A stretch of 7,233 nt of DNA from Thermoplasmata archaeon (GCA_030043865.1 JASHWZ010000015.1:1-7233), one strand, 5' to 3'. Positions 1 to 5,916 are shown, numbered from the stretch's first letter. The notes: generated by a model not told the origin, from the letters alone. Translations and numbers: made by a program.

Positions 1-728
1 CCTCGCATGAAGTAGTCGAGCGCGAGGTTCTCGAGGAGCACGAAGAACACCTCGTACTGGGCGACGTCGACCGCCTGGCCGTGGCCGGTCCGCTCGCTGT
101 GGATGAACCCCATGAGCGCGGCCGTGGCGGCGGCGAGACCGGTCACCGTGTCGTTGAGCGCGGTGCCCGAGCGCATCGGCGGTTCGGGGTCGGGGCGCCC
201 CTGGAGGGAGAGAAACCCGCTGAACGCCTGCGCCGTGAGGTCGTACGACGGCGCGGCGAGGCGGGCGGGCTCGCCCGTCCGGCCGTACCCCGAGACGTGG
301 ACGATCGTGACCCGAGGGTTCGCCTGCCACACCGCCTCGTCCGAGAGGCCCAGCTTCTCGTACGTTCCCGGACGGGAGGACTCGATCCAGATGTCGGACG
401 CCCGTACTAGGTCGAGGAACACTTCGCGCCCCTCGGGCGTCCGGACGTCGAGCCCCACGGAGAGCTTGTTCCGCGAGTACTGCACCCACGACTCCGAGAC
501 CTGCTCACCGGACGCGCCGCCCGAGAGCAAGGGCCGCAGGCTGCGCGTGGCGTCCGCGTACGGGGGCCCGAACGGGGGTCCCTCCACGTGGACGACCCGC
601 GCCCCGAACTCTCCGAGGTACGTGGCGGCCCACGGCCCCGCGACGAACCGGGCGGATTCGAGCACCCGAAGACCCGACAGCGGGCCGAACGTCGGCACGC
701 CGCCCGGCGCCGTCGCGTCGCCGGTCAC
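1..728 (-). CDS. Class III CoA-transferase (CaiB/BaiF family), 3' end outside the window
   Basis: Translating the minus strand from the GTG at 728 gives 242 codons with no stop before the window edge; full-length family members are about 380-420 residues, so the C-terminal part is missing. The family moves CoA between an acyl-CoA and a free carboxylic acid through a mixed anhydride on an aspartate. Visible family hallmarks are the N-terminal GPLSGLRVLE at residues 16-25, AGPWAATYLGEFGARVVHVE at 30-49, the NKLSVGLDV stretch near 87-95, SRPGTYEKLGL at 118-128, SGYGRTGEP at 146-154 and TGHGQAVDVAQYE near 214-226. The likely catalytic aspartate is D163 in SYDLTAQAFSG. The GTG start is preferred because the family homology begins about 15 residues later and a TATA-like box lies 27 bases upstream, fitting a leaderless transcript. 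It is transcribed divergently from the PqqC-like gene. The acyl substrate cannot be told from sequence; racemase relatives such as AMACR share the fold, so an acyl-CoA racemase is possible. Confidence 0.9.
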   Translation of the reverse strand, partial: MTGDATAPGGVPTFGPLSGLRVLESARFVAGPWAATYLGEFGARVVHVEGPPFGPPYADATRSLRPLLSGGASGEQVSESWVQYSRNKLSVGLDVRTPEGREVFLDLVRASDIWIESSRPGTYEKLGLSDEAVWQANPRVTIVHVSGYGRTGEPARLAAPSYDLTAQAFSGFLSLQGRPDPEPPMRSGTALNDTVTGLAAATAALMGFIHSERTGHGQAVDVAQYEVFFVLLENLALDYFMR

Positions 729-751
729 GTCGCTCGAGCCGGGCGCTCCGC

Positions 752-758
752 GATAAAC
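752..758 (-). promoter_or_regulatory. TATA-like box for the CoA-transferase gene
   Basis: On the minus strand this reads GTTTATC, one of the few A/T-rich patches in the intergenic region. Its centre (about 755) is 27 bases before the GTG at 728, the usual archaeal spacing from TATA box to transcription start. If so, the mRNA begins at or next to the start codon, and no Shine-Dalgarno sequence is seen before the GTG. This is a spacing and composition argument; no start site has been mapped. Confidence 0.5.
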
Positions 759-785
759 CCCAAGGTTCCGTACGGAACCCCGGGG
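758..785. promoter_or_regulatory. Palindromic candidate operator between divergent promoters
   Basis: Positions 764-779 read GGTTCCGTACGGAACC, a perfect 16-bp inverted repeat. After a two-base mismatch on each side (AA and CC) the symmetry resumes with CCCC at 758-761 and GGGG at 782-785. The centre (771.5) almost coincides with the midpoint (772) between the two start codons at 728 and 816. The palindrome fills the space between the two facing TATA-like boxes, where the transcription factor B recognition elements of both promoters would lie. A dimeric regulator bound here could control both genes at once. The regulator is not in the window. Confidence 0.5.
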
Positions 786-788
786 ACC

Positions 789-794
789 AAATAG
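789..794 (+). promoter_or_regulatory. TATA-like box for the PqqC-like gene
   Basis: AAATAG stands out in G+C-rich surroundings and is centred about 25 bases before the ATG at 816, so the transcript would start at or very near the start codon. No Shine-Dalgarno-like sequence precedes that ATG, which also fits leaderless translation. It mirrors the box for the divergent gene across the palindrome. Confidence 0.5.
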
Positions 795-815
795 CGCACC
801 GAGGTCGAACGCCCG

Positions 816-1556
816 ATGTCGGACGCACCGTGGGACCGGTTCGAGGGAGAGCGGTTCCGAGACGAGCTCACGAAGTACAAGATGGCGCACCACCCGTTCA
901 AGACGCACCCGTTCTTCGACCGTCTCGAGCGCGGCGAGGTGCCCCGTCCGCTCGTCCAGGCGTGGGTCAAGCAGTTCTACCCATGGCTCGCCTCCGTCCC
1001 GATTGCGATGGCGGAGCGGTTCTCGAACTGCTCCTGGGAGCCCGCGAACGACCGATACCGCCGGATGATCCTCGACCAGCTGGTCGAGGAGGCGGGCGAC
1101 CCGAAAGGGAAGGAACCGGGGCACCCGGAGCTCTGGCTCCGGTTCTGCGAGGGCCTCGGAGTCCCCCGGAGCGAGGTCCAGTCGGCGCCGCTCCTCCCGA
1201 GCACGATGGTCGCGATCGACGACTTCCTCTACACGAATCGGATCAACTCGTTCTACGTCTCGGCCGCGGGTTCCTCGGAGCCTCCGAACGTCGAGCTCTG
1301 CGCCCGCCTCCTCCCCGCGTTTCGGACGCACTACGGCGTCGACGAGGACCATCTCGAGTACTACCGGCTCCACGTCACCGCCGACGTCGAGCACAGCGAG
1401 TGGATCGGCCAGATCGTCGCCGGGTTCGCGAACAGCCCCGGCGTGCGGAAGCAGATGTGGGAGCAGATGCTCCGAGGATTCTCGATCCACGCGCTGCTCG
1501 TGGACGGGGTCCTCGCCGCCGACGGGGCGGCGGCGCCGTCGGGCAAGCATAAATAA
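816..1556 (+). CDS. TenA/PqqC-like protein of heme-oxygenase-like fold, possible diiron oxidase
   Basis: A 246-residue protein close to the usual length of the TenA/PqqC/CADD group, all-helical soluble enzymes. Family features are HHPFKTHPFFDRLERGEV near residues 25-42, a long helical stretch around WVKQFYPWLASVPIAMAERF (50-69), EEAGD at 91-95, HPELWLRF at 103-110, and LHVTADVEHSEW at 185-196. The last has the H-x3-D-x2-H pattern (H186, D190, H193) of heme-oxygenase-like diiron oxidases such as CADD. E91 or E92, H103 and possibly E155 could complete six metal ligands; the E155 assignment rests on spacing only. The TenA thiaminase cysteine motif is not evident, so thiamine salvage is less likely than a PqqC/CADD-like oxidative role. 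The substrate is unknown. The last ten or so residues look like a disordered tail. The ATG fits the family N-terminus and the promoter spacing. The divergent partner encodes a CoA-transferase, and a shared operator candidate hints at joint control. Confidence 0.8.
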   Translation: MSDAPWDRFEGERFRDELTKYKMAHHPFKTHPFFDRLERGEVPRPLVQAWVKQFYPWLASVPIAMAERFSNCSWEPANDRYRRMILDQLVEEAGDPKGKEPGHPELWLRFCEGLGVPRSEVQSAPLLPSTMVAIDDFLYTNRINSFYVSAAGSSEPPNVELCARLLPAFRTHYGVDEDHLEYYRLHVTADVEHSEWIGQIVAGFANSPGVRKQMWEQMLRGFSIHALLVDGVLAADGAAAPSGKHK

Positions 1557-1557
1557 T
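1549..1557 (+). promoter_or_regulatory. TATA-like box for the shikimate operon leader
   Basis: ATAAATAAT is the only strong A/T-rich block before the operon and overlaps the last codons and TAA of the upstream gene. Its centre (about 1553) predicts transcription starting near 1579-1580, exactly where the ATG of a short ORF begins. That would give the operon a leader of roughly 170 bases, long for an archaeal mRNA. Because the block overlaps a stop codon it may be coincidental; alternatively the operon could be read through from the upstream gene. Confidence 0.45.
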
Positions 1558-1579
1558 GGGGGGCAGGTTCCGGGGGCTG

Positions 1580-1651
1580 ATGGCAGCGTCCGCCGGCCGG
1601 GCCGTCCGCTCGCGTCCGGGCCGGAAGGCTGCCGCGACCTGGCTCTGGTGA
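1580..1651 (+). CDS. Candidate leader peptide ending Trp-Leu-Trp-stop
   Basis: A 23-codon ORF, too short for usual gene finders. It starts with ATG at the transcription start predicted from the TATA-like box, so it would be leaderless, and ends at TGA 1649-1651. The peptide is small and basic, rich in Ala and Arg, and ends Ala-Ala-Ala-Thr-Trp-Leu-Trp. The two UGG codons (1640-1642 and 1646-1648) are two of the last three, resembling the run of regulatory codons in bacterial trp leader peptides. A strong hairpin starts two bases after the stop. The downstream operon makes chorismate, the precursor of Trp. If the ORF is translated, aroA' is not the first reading frame on its mRNA, which would explain why aroA' has a good ribosome-binding site while other first genes here seem leaderless. 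Chance remains possible: the ORF is short, there is no homology evidence, and its coding nature is unproven. Confidence 0.35.
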   Translation: MAASAGRAVRSRPGRKAAATWLW

Positions 1652-1652
1652 A

Positions 1653-1678
1653 CGGGAGGCGCCGGGAGGGCGCCCCCG
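1653..1678 (+). promoter_or_regulatory. Leader hairpin built from two tandem GGGAGG(G)CGCC copies
   Basis: Bases 1653-1656 (CGGG) pair with 1675-1678 (CCCG), A1657 bulges, and 1658-1663 (GGCGCC) pair with 1669-1674 (GGCGCC), leaving a GGGAG loop: ten base pairs, nearly all G-C. The 5' arm is GGGAGGCGCC (1654-1663), directly followed by the near-copy GGGAGGGCGCC (1664-1674). No T-run follows, so an intrinsic terminator is unlikely. Both copies can instead pair with 1713-1723, the segment that contains the anti-Shine-Dalgarno bases of the next hairpin. High G+C content makes chance stems common, so confidence is moderate. Confidence 0.4.
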
Positions 1679-1712
1679 ACGTGATCCCACCGCGGACGGG
1701 TTGGCGCTGCTC

Positions 1713-1745
1713 GGCGGCCTCCCTTCGAACGAAGAACGAAGGAGG
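1713..1745 (+). promoter_or_regulatory. aroA' ribosome-binding site sequestered by an anti-SD stem
   Basis: GGAGG at 1741-1745 is a strong Shine-Dalgarno site six bases before the aroA' ATG at 1752. It can pair fully with CCTCC at 1718-1722. The stem continues past a bulged C1723 with TTCG (1724-1727) on CGAA (1737-1740), giving nine pairs and a nine-base loop AACGAAGAA. In this fold the ribosome-binding site is hidden. The 5' side, 1713-1723 (GGCGGCCTCCC), has about ten pairs of alternative complementarity with 1654-1663 (one bulge) and with 1664-1674 (one mismatch), which would free the site. This is read directly from base pairing; the regulatory meaning is inferred. Confidence 0.45.
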
Positions 1746-1751
1746 AAACCG

Positions 1752-2501
1752 ATGTACGGAAAAACGATCCGACTGCGCCGCCTGTTCCCGAACCCCGAGC
1801 GCAAGCTGTTCTCGGTCCCGCTCGACCACGCGCTCTCCATGGGCCCGATCGACGGGATCGAGGAGCTCGCCCCGCTCGCGCGCGAGCTCGTCGACGGCGG
1901 CGCCGACCTCCTGATCGTCACCAAAGGGGCGGTGCGGGAGCTCGCTCCGGTGCTCGGCCCGACGACCTTGCTGGGCGTGCACGTCTCTGCCTCGACGAGC
2001 CTCGGACCGACCTCGAACCACAAGCGGCTGGTCGGCTCGGCGGCCGAGGCCGTCGGTCTCGGCGCCGACCTGCTCTCGGTCCAGGTGAACTTCGGGGTCC
2101 CGGAGGAAGGCGACATGCTGACCGACCTGGGGACCGCGGCCGACCAGTGCCGGCAGCTCGGGCTCCCCCTGCTGTGCATGGCCTACGTCAAGAAGACCGG
2201 CGGCGGAACGCCCGACGAGCTGCGCCACGCGGCCCGCGCCGCGGCCGACCTCGGGGCGGACATCGTGAAGACGAGCTACCCCGGGTCGGTGGAGGAGTTC
2301 CGCGCGCTCTGCCGAACGACCCCGGTGCCGGTCCTCATCGGTGGCGGGGTCCGCCTCGACGACGAGTCGGCGTTCCTGCGTCTCATCGAGGAGAGCGTCC
2401 GGGCGGGCGGCGCCGGAATCTGCATCGGCCGGAACCTCTTCCAGCGTCGGCCCGTCGGGCCGCTCGCGCGGCGGATCTCGAACCTCTTGCACGGGAACTG
2501 A
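1752..2501 (+). CDS. aroA': ADTH synthase (2-amino-3,7-dideoxy-D-threo-hept-6-ulosonate synthase)
   Basis: First enzyme of the archaeal route to dehydroquinate: it condenses 6-deoxy-5-ketofructose 1-phosphate with L-aspartate semialdehyde by a transaldolase-like reaction. The 249-residue protein is a class I aldolase TIM barrel of the DeoC/FbaB group. The Schiff-base lysine is K173 in ADIVKTSYPG (169-178). Further active-site matches to the Methanocaldococcus enzyme are D25 in VPLDHALSMGPIDG and Y145 in LCMAY. The phosphate-binding end is visible as LIGGGVR (195-201) and GICIGRNLFQ (222-231). The ATG at 1752 is chosen because GGAGG lies six bases upstream and MYGKTIRLRRLF matches the family N-terminus; an in-frame TTG at 1701 would add 17 residues without homology. 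The length is close to, slightly shorter than, family norms. A related FbaB-type fructose-bisphosphate aldolase is the main alternative, but adjacent aroB' makes ADTH synthase nearly certain. Confidence 0.93.
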   Translation: MYGKTIRLRRLFPNPERKLFSVPLDHALSMGPIDGIEELAPLARELVDGGADLLIVTKGAVRELAPVLGPTTLLGVHVSASTSLGPTSNHKRLVGSAAEAVGLGADLLSVQVNFGVPEEGDMLTDLGTAADQCRQLGLPLLCMAYVKKTGGGTPDELRHAARAAADLGADIVKTSYPGSVEEFRALCRTTPVPVLIGGGVRLDDESAFLRLIEESVRAGGAGICIGRNLFQRRPVGPLARRISNLLHGN

Positions 2502-2513
2502 CGGAGTCGTTCG

Positions 2514-3545
2514 ATGACGCGCGACCGGGTGACGATCGCACTCCCACGGGGGGATGCGGGCGCCCGGGCCTCCGTGCTCGAGCGCGCCCGCCGGCGCGGT
2601 TTCGCGCGGTTCCTGGACCGGGACGATCCGGCGGTGGCCGCCGCCGAGGGTGAAGAGGTGATCCGCGGCGACGGAGACCGGCTGCGGGCGGCCGGACCGG
2701 GCGGCACCGATGTCGAGGTCGTCCGGGTCGACACCGCGGAGTCGCTCGAGCGCCGGCTCGGCGCCGTAGCTCCCGGGGGTATCCTCGCCATCGAGTGGGC
2801 CGGGGACCGCGTGATCCCTCTCGAGAACGCGATCGCCGTGCGGGGACGGCGGTTCTCGATCTGGGTGCTCGCGCGCCACCCGTCCGAGGTACCGGGAGCC
2901 CTCGGCGCGCTCGAGCATGGCGCCGACCGCGTCTTCGTCGAGGTCGCCTCGCCGGAGGAGGTCGACGCGCTCGAAGCCCTCGTGGAGGGACCGACCCCTC
3001 GCCATCTCGAGTGGGTCACCGCGCCGGTCGTCGCCGTCCGTCCGGGCGGCGTGGGGGACCGCGTCCTCGTCGACACGACGTCGCTCCTCCGTCCGGAGGA
3101 AGGGCTGCTGGTCGGCAGCGCGGCGGCGTTCCTCTTCCACGTCGCCAGTGAGGCCGTCGGGTCGAAGTTCAGCCGTCCGCGGCCGTTCCGGGTGAACGCG
3201 GGGGCGGCGCACTCCTACGTCCTTCTGCCCGACGGCTCGACCCGCTATCTCTCCGAGCTCGTCGCGGGAGACGCCGTGCTCGTCGCGCAGCCGACCGGAG
3301 CGACGAGGACCGCTCGCGTCGGTCGCATCAAGATCGAACGCCGCCCGCTCGTGATGGTGACCGCGGAGGACGCGGGCACCCCGCGGACGGTGTTTGTTCA
3401 GGAGGCCGAGACCGTCCGACTGTCGACCGAGCGCGGCCGCGTCCCGTCCACCGAGGTCGCCGTCGGCGCGCGCGTCCATGCGATCCGGCTTCCGCCGGCC
3501 CGCCACCTCGGGCGCGCCGTCGAAGAGACGATCGAGGAGCGCTGA
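2514..3545 (+). CDS. aroB': 3-Dehydroquinate synthase II
   Basis: Second archaeal enzyme: NAD-dependent oxidative deamination and cyclisation of ADTH to 3-dehydroquinate. It is unrelated to bacterial AroB. The 343-residue length is near the family norm of about 350. Strongly conserved family blocks are visible: VIPLENAIA (100-108), GDRVLVDTTSLLRPEEGLLV (181-200), RPFRVNAGAAHSYV (223-236), TRYLSELVAGDAVLV (243-257) and GRIKIERRPL (270-279). The N-terminal 80 or so residues are more variable, as in the family. It begins 12 bases after the aroA' stop, with GGAG at 2503-2506 as a modest ribosome-binding site, and its stop overlaps the next start by one base (TGATG). It must work with aroA', because ADTH is its only known substrate. 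No missing motif or frame disruption is seen. Confidence 0.95.
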   Translation: MTRDRVTIALPRGDAGARASVLERARRRGFARFLDRDDPAVAAAEGEEVIRGDGDRLRAAGPGGTDVEVVRVDTAESLERRLGAVAPGGILAIEWAGDRVIPLENAIAVRGRRFSIWVLARHPSEVPGALGALEHGADRVFVEVASPEEVDALEALVEGPTPRHLEWVTAPVVAVRPGGVGDRVLVDTTSLLRPEEGLLVGSAAAFLFHVASEAVGSKFSRPRPFRVNAGAAHSYVLLPDGSTRYLSELVAGDAVLVAQPTGATRTARVGRIKIERRPLVMVTAEDAGTPRTVFVQEAETVRLSTERGRVPSTEVAVGARVHAIRLPPARHLGRAVEETIEER

Positions 3546-5050
3546 TGGCCGAACTCCCGCTACTGGTCGTCACCCTCCCGGCCCGGGGCCTCCCCGCGGC
3601 CCGCGAGGAGATCCCCCGGGCACGGGACGCCGGCGCGGATGTGGTGGAGCTCCGCATCGACCGCTGGCCCCCCGGGGAGCGTGAGCACGTGGGGGAGCTG
3701 CTTCCGTCGCCGATTCCGTTGATGGTCACCCTTCGTTCCCGCGCCGAAGGCGGGGAAGGTCCGGATTCGGCGGAGGATCGCCAGCCGACGCTGCGCGCGG
3801 CCGCGCGCCTGCCGAACGGTTGGCTGGACCTGGAAGAGGACCGAGACCTCGGTCTGCTCTCCGAGCTACCGGCCGGCGCGTCGCCGCTCCTCGTCCTCTC
3901 GACGCACCTTTCCGAAGGAACCTTACCCGACGACCTCGTCGCGAGGTCGCATCGCCCGTTGCCGCCGAACGCGATCCGCAAGATCGTGCTGCCCGCTTCG
4001 GTAGGACGTCTGGTCAACGAACTCGTCCCCGCGCTGGACGCCGCCGCCGGCGGATCGACCGTCGTGCTCACCACCGGCGCTTCCGGCCCGCTGCTGCGCG
4101 CCGACGCGATGCGGCGGGGGTTCCCGCTGGTCTACGCCGCGCTACCCGCCGGGCCCGGCCTCCCCGCGGCCGCACCGGTGGAACCGAGCCAGATCCCGGT
4201 GGACCGACTGCGATGGTACTTCGAAGGGGGCCACGACCGACCCCTCTTCGCGCTGCTCGGTCGACCCGTGGGCCACTCCCAGAGCCCGTATCTCCACTCC
4301 CGGTGGATGCGGCGCAGCCGGCATCACGGCCTTTACGTCGCGCTCGAGATCGGGACCGAGACCGAGTTCGTCGAGGCGCTCGAACCGCTCGCCCAGATGG
4401 GCCTGCGCGGTGCGAACGTCACTCACCCGTGGAAGACGGCGGCCCTCGCGTCGGCGACGCGCGTCGGGAACGGAGCCGAGGTCACCGGGGTCGCGAACTG
4501 CCTGACGTTCCGCGATGGAGAGGTCGAGGCGGAGAACACCGACCTCGCCGCCGCCCTCCGCCGGCTGGAGGAACTGCGTTCGGACGGCCGGTGGGATGGA
4601 GGGGAACTGCTCGTGGTGGGGGCGGGCGGCTCGGCCGCCGCGACCCTCGCGGCCGCGCGCGAGCTCGGAAGCCGTGCCATGATCCTGGCGCGCTCGGACG
4701 AGAAAGCGGGCGCGCTCGCGAGCCGGCTCGGCGCGCGGGTGCTCACGGCCGAGGAGACGAGGCCGTTCCGGCTCGTGGTTCAGGCCACCGACGTCGGACG
4801 GGCGGGGGCATCGCCCCTGGAACTCCCGCTCGAGCGAGCGGTCGGGCCCGGGACGCTCGTGCTCGACTGGGTCTACTCGGCGGACGACGACCTCGTGCGC
4901 CGAACGACGCGGGATCGCGGCGGGGACTACGAGGACGGCTGGCGGCTGCTCGTCTACCAGGCGGCGGCGAGCTACGGCGTCTGGTGGGGGGTCGAGCCGG
5001 ACGCGGACGAGGTCTCGGCGACGATCCGGGAGGGGCCATGCGGGGCGTAG
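3545..5050 (+). CDS. aroDE: Fused 3-dehydroquinate dehydratase (type I) - shikimate dehydrogenase
   Basis: A 501-residue bifunctional protein covering two consecutive steps: dehydroquinate to dehydroshikimate, then NADPH-dependent reduction to shikimate. Residues 1 to about 223 are a type I dehydroquinase barrel: E35 and R37 in VELRID, TLRSRAEGG at 62-70, catalytic H121 in STHLSEGTLP, Schiff-base K146 in IRKIVLPAS, R185 and Q216 near the substrate. Residues from about 232 are AroE: LLGRPVGHSQSPYLHS (237-252), NVTHPWK with catalytic K297 (291-297), GVANCL (315-320), NTD with D333 (331-333), the Rossmann glycine motif VVGAGGSAAA (357-366), VLDWVYS (438-444) and YQAAASYGVWWG with Q472 (471-482). 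Both active sites look complete and the linker is very short, roughly residues 223-232. The ATG overlaps the aroB' stop by one base, and the 3' end overlaps aroK by 13 bases. The same pairing is known in plants and some bacteria, but many archaea encode the two separately. Confidence 0.94.
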   Translation: MAELPLLVVTLPARGLPAAREEIPRARDAGADVVELRIDRWPPGEREHVGELLPSPIPLMVTLRSRAEGGEGPDSAEDRQPTLRAAARLPNGWLDLEEDRDLGLLSELPAGASPLLVLSTHLSEGTLPDDLVARSHRPLPPNAIRKIVLPASVGRLVNELVPALDAAAGGSTVVLTTGASGPLLRADAMRRGFPLVYAALPAGPGLPAAAPVEPSQIPVDRLRWYFEGGHDRPLFALLGRPVGHSQSPYLHSRWMRRSRHHGLYVALEIGTETEFVEALEPLAQMGLRGANVTHPWKTAALASATRVGNGAEVTGVANCLTFRDGEVEAENTDLAAALRRLEELRSDGRWDGGELLVVGAGGSAAATLAAARELGSRAMILARSDEKAGALASRLGARVLTAEETRPFRLVVQATDVGRAGASPLELPLERAVGPGTLVLDWVYSADDDLVRRTTRDRGGDYEDGWRLLVYQAAASYGVWWGVEPDADEVSATIREGPCGA

Positions 5051-5916
5051 GCGAGGCGACCGGCGCGATCACGATCGTCAACGCATTGCCCACGGGCGTC
5101 GGAGCGGCGGTCGGGATCGAACTTCGCGCCCGCGCCGAGGTCGAGCTCCACCCCGCCGGCTCTCGGGGTCGCTGGGACGTTCGCCTACCCCCCGATGCCC
5201 GCACGCCCCTCGTCATCGCTTCGCTCGACACCGCGCTCAACCGGTTCGCGCCGGGAAGCGCGGGTACCGCAAGCGCCTCCGTCCGGTCGGAGATCCCGCC
5301 CGCTCGAGGGTTGAAGAGCTCGAGCGCCGTCAGCTCCGCGGTCATCCTCGCGGTGGCCGCCGCGACCGACGCCTCGCCGCCCCCGCTCGAGGTCGCCCGA
5401 CTGTCGGCGAGTTCCGCCAAGGCGTCGGGGGTGAGCGCGACCGGCGCGTTGGACGATGCGCTCGCGGGTCTATCCGGCGGCGTGGTCGTTACGGACAATC
5501 GCACCGGAACGCTGCTCGCGAGCTACGACCTCCCGGGCGGCCTAGCGGTCGCGCTCCTGGTGCCGCGCGCGACCCACCGGCCGTCACCGGAGTGGTCCGC
5601 CGCCTTCGCTCGCTTTGGGGATCGCGGCCGGTCGGCGGCCGGCGCCGCGCAGGGCGGCGATTGGGCGACGGCCATGCGGCTGAACTCGGAGATCGTCGAG
5701 CAGGTCGTCGGCTACGAGTACCGTGAGGTGCGAGCGGAGCTCGAACGGCGAGGGGCCGTGGCGGCGAGCGTGAGCGGCATGGGTCCGGCGCTCGCGGCGA
5801 TCGCTCCGGAGGCCCGGCTCACCGGGGTCCTCGATGCGATGCCGACTCGGGTCGGCGAACCCCGCTCCGTCCTCCTCTCGCGCAACGGGGCGGCCCCGAA
5901 CGGAGGCCGGTCGTGA
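5038..5916 (+). CDS. aroK: Archaeal (GHMP-type) shikimate kinase
   Basis: Phosphorylates shikimate at the 3-OH with ATP. The 292-residue protein belongs to the GHMP kinase superfamily (homoserine, mevalonate and galactokinases), not the P-loop bacterial AroK. The N-terminus GAITIVNALPTGVGAAVGIE (residues 9-28) matches archaeal shikimate kinases and fixes the ATG at 5038; GGAGG at 5029-5033 lies four bases upstream. The phosphate-binding GHMP motif is PPARGLKSSSAVSSA (87-101). A second block, SGVSATGALDDALAGLSGG (130-148), holds the candidate catalytic aspartate (D139 or D140), followed by VVVTDN. The C-terminal GHMP motif is SVSGMGPALAAIA (244-256). The frame stays open far upstream without stops, but that part is an Arg/Pro-rich shadow of aroDE. 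It overlaps aroDE by 13 bases and aroA by 4, indicating coupled translation. Homoserine kinase is excluded by context and the GLKSSSA signature. Confidence 0.94.
   Translation: MRGVGEATGAITIVNALPTGVGAAVGIELRARAEVELHPAGSRGRWDVRLPPDARTPLVIASLDTALNRFAPGSAGTASASVRSEIPPARGLKSSSAVSSAVILAVAAATDASPPPLEVARLSASSAKASGVSATGALDDALAGLSGGVVVTDNRTGTLLASYDLPGGLAVALLVPRATHRPSPEWSAAFARFGDRGRSAAGAAQGGDWATAMRLNSEIVEQVVGYEYREVRAELERRGAVAASVSGMGPALAAIAPEARLTGVLDAMPTRVGEPRSVLLSRNGAAPNGGRS

Noticed and set aside
1565..1572. AGGTTCCG after the aro TATA-like box, identical to eight bases at the left half of the 764-779 palindrome
   Set aside because: The same octamer or GGTTCCG also occurs inside coding sequence (near 850 and 7199), the other half-site is missing, so a shared regulator is not supported.
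1653..1678. Hairpin as an intrinsic transcription terminator for the PqqC-like gene or the leader
   Set aside because: No T-run follows the hairpin and archaeal termination depends mainly on T-tracts; none is seen anywhere in 1557-1751.
1701..1751. In-frame TTG start giving aroA' 17 extra N-terminal residues
   Set aside because: The extra residues have no family match, there is no ribosome-binding site before the TTG, and the ATG at 1752 has GGAGG at ideal spacing.
1557..1751. tRNA, SRP RNA or a known riboswitch in the intergenic stretch
   Set aside because: No T-loop or anticodon arrangement, no SRP helix 8 signature and no recognised aptamer core could be found by eye.
1361..2179. 272-codon minus-strand open frame opposite aroA' and the leader
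   Set aside because: Ser/Arg/Pro-rich composition with no recognisable motif; explained by codon bias of the plus-strand genes and lack of stops in G+C-rich DNA.
3820..5037. Long open stretch in the aroK frame upstream of its ATG, giving a 698-residue reading frame
   Set aside because: It is Arg/Pro-rich, typical of a shadow frame in G+C-rich DNA, lies wholly inside aroDE, and archaeal shikimate kinase homology starts right at 5038.
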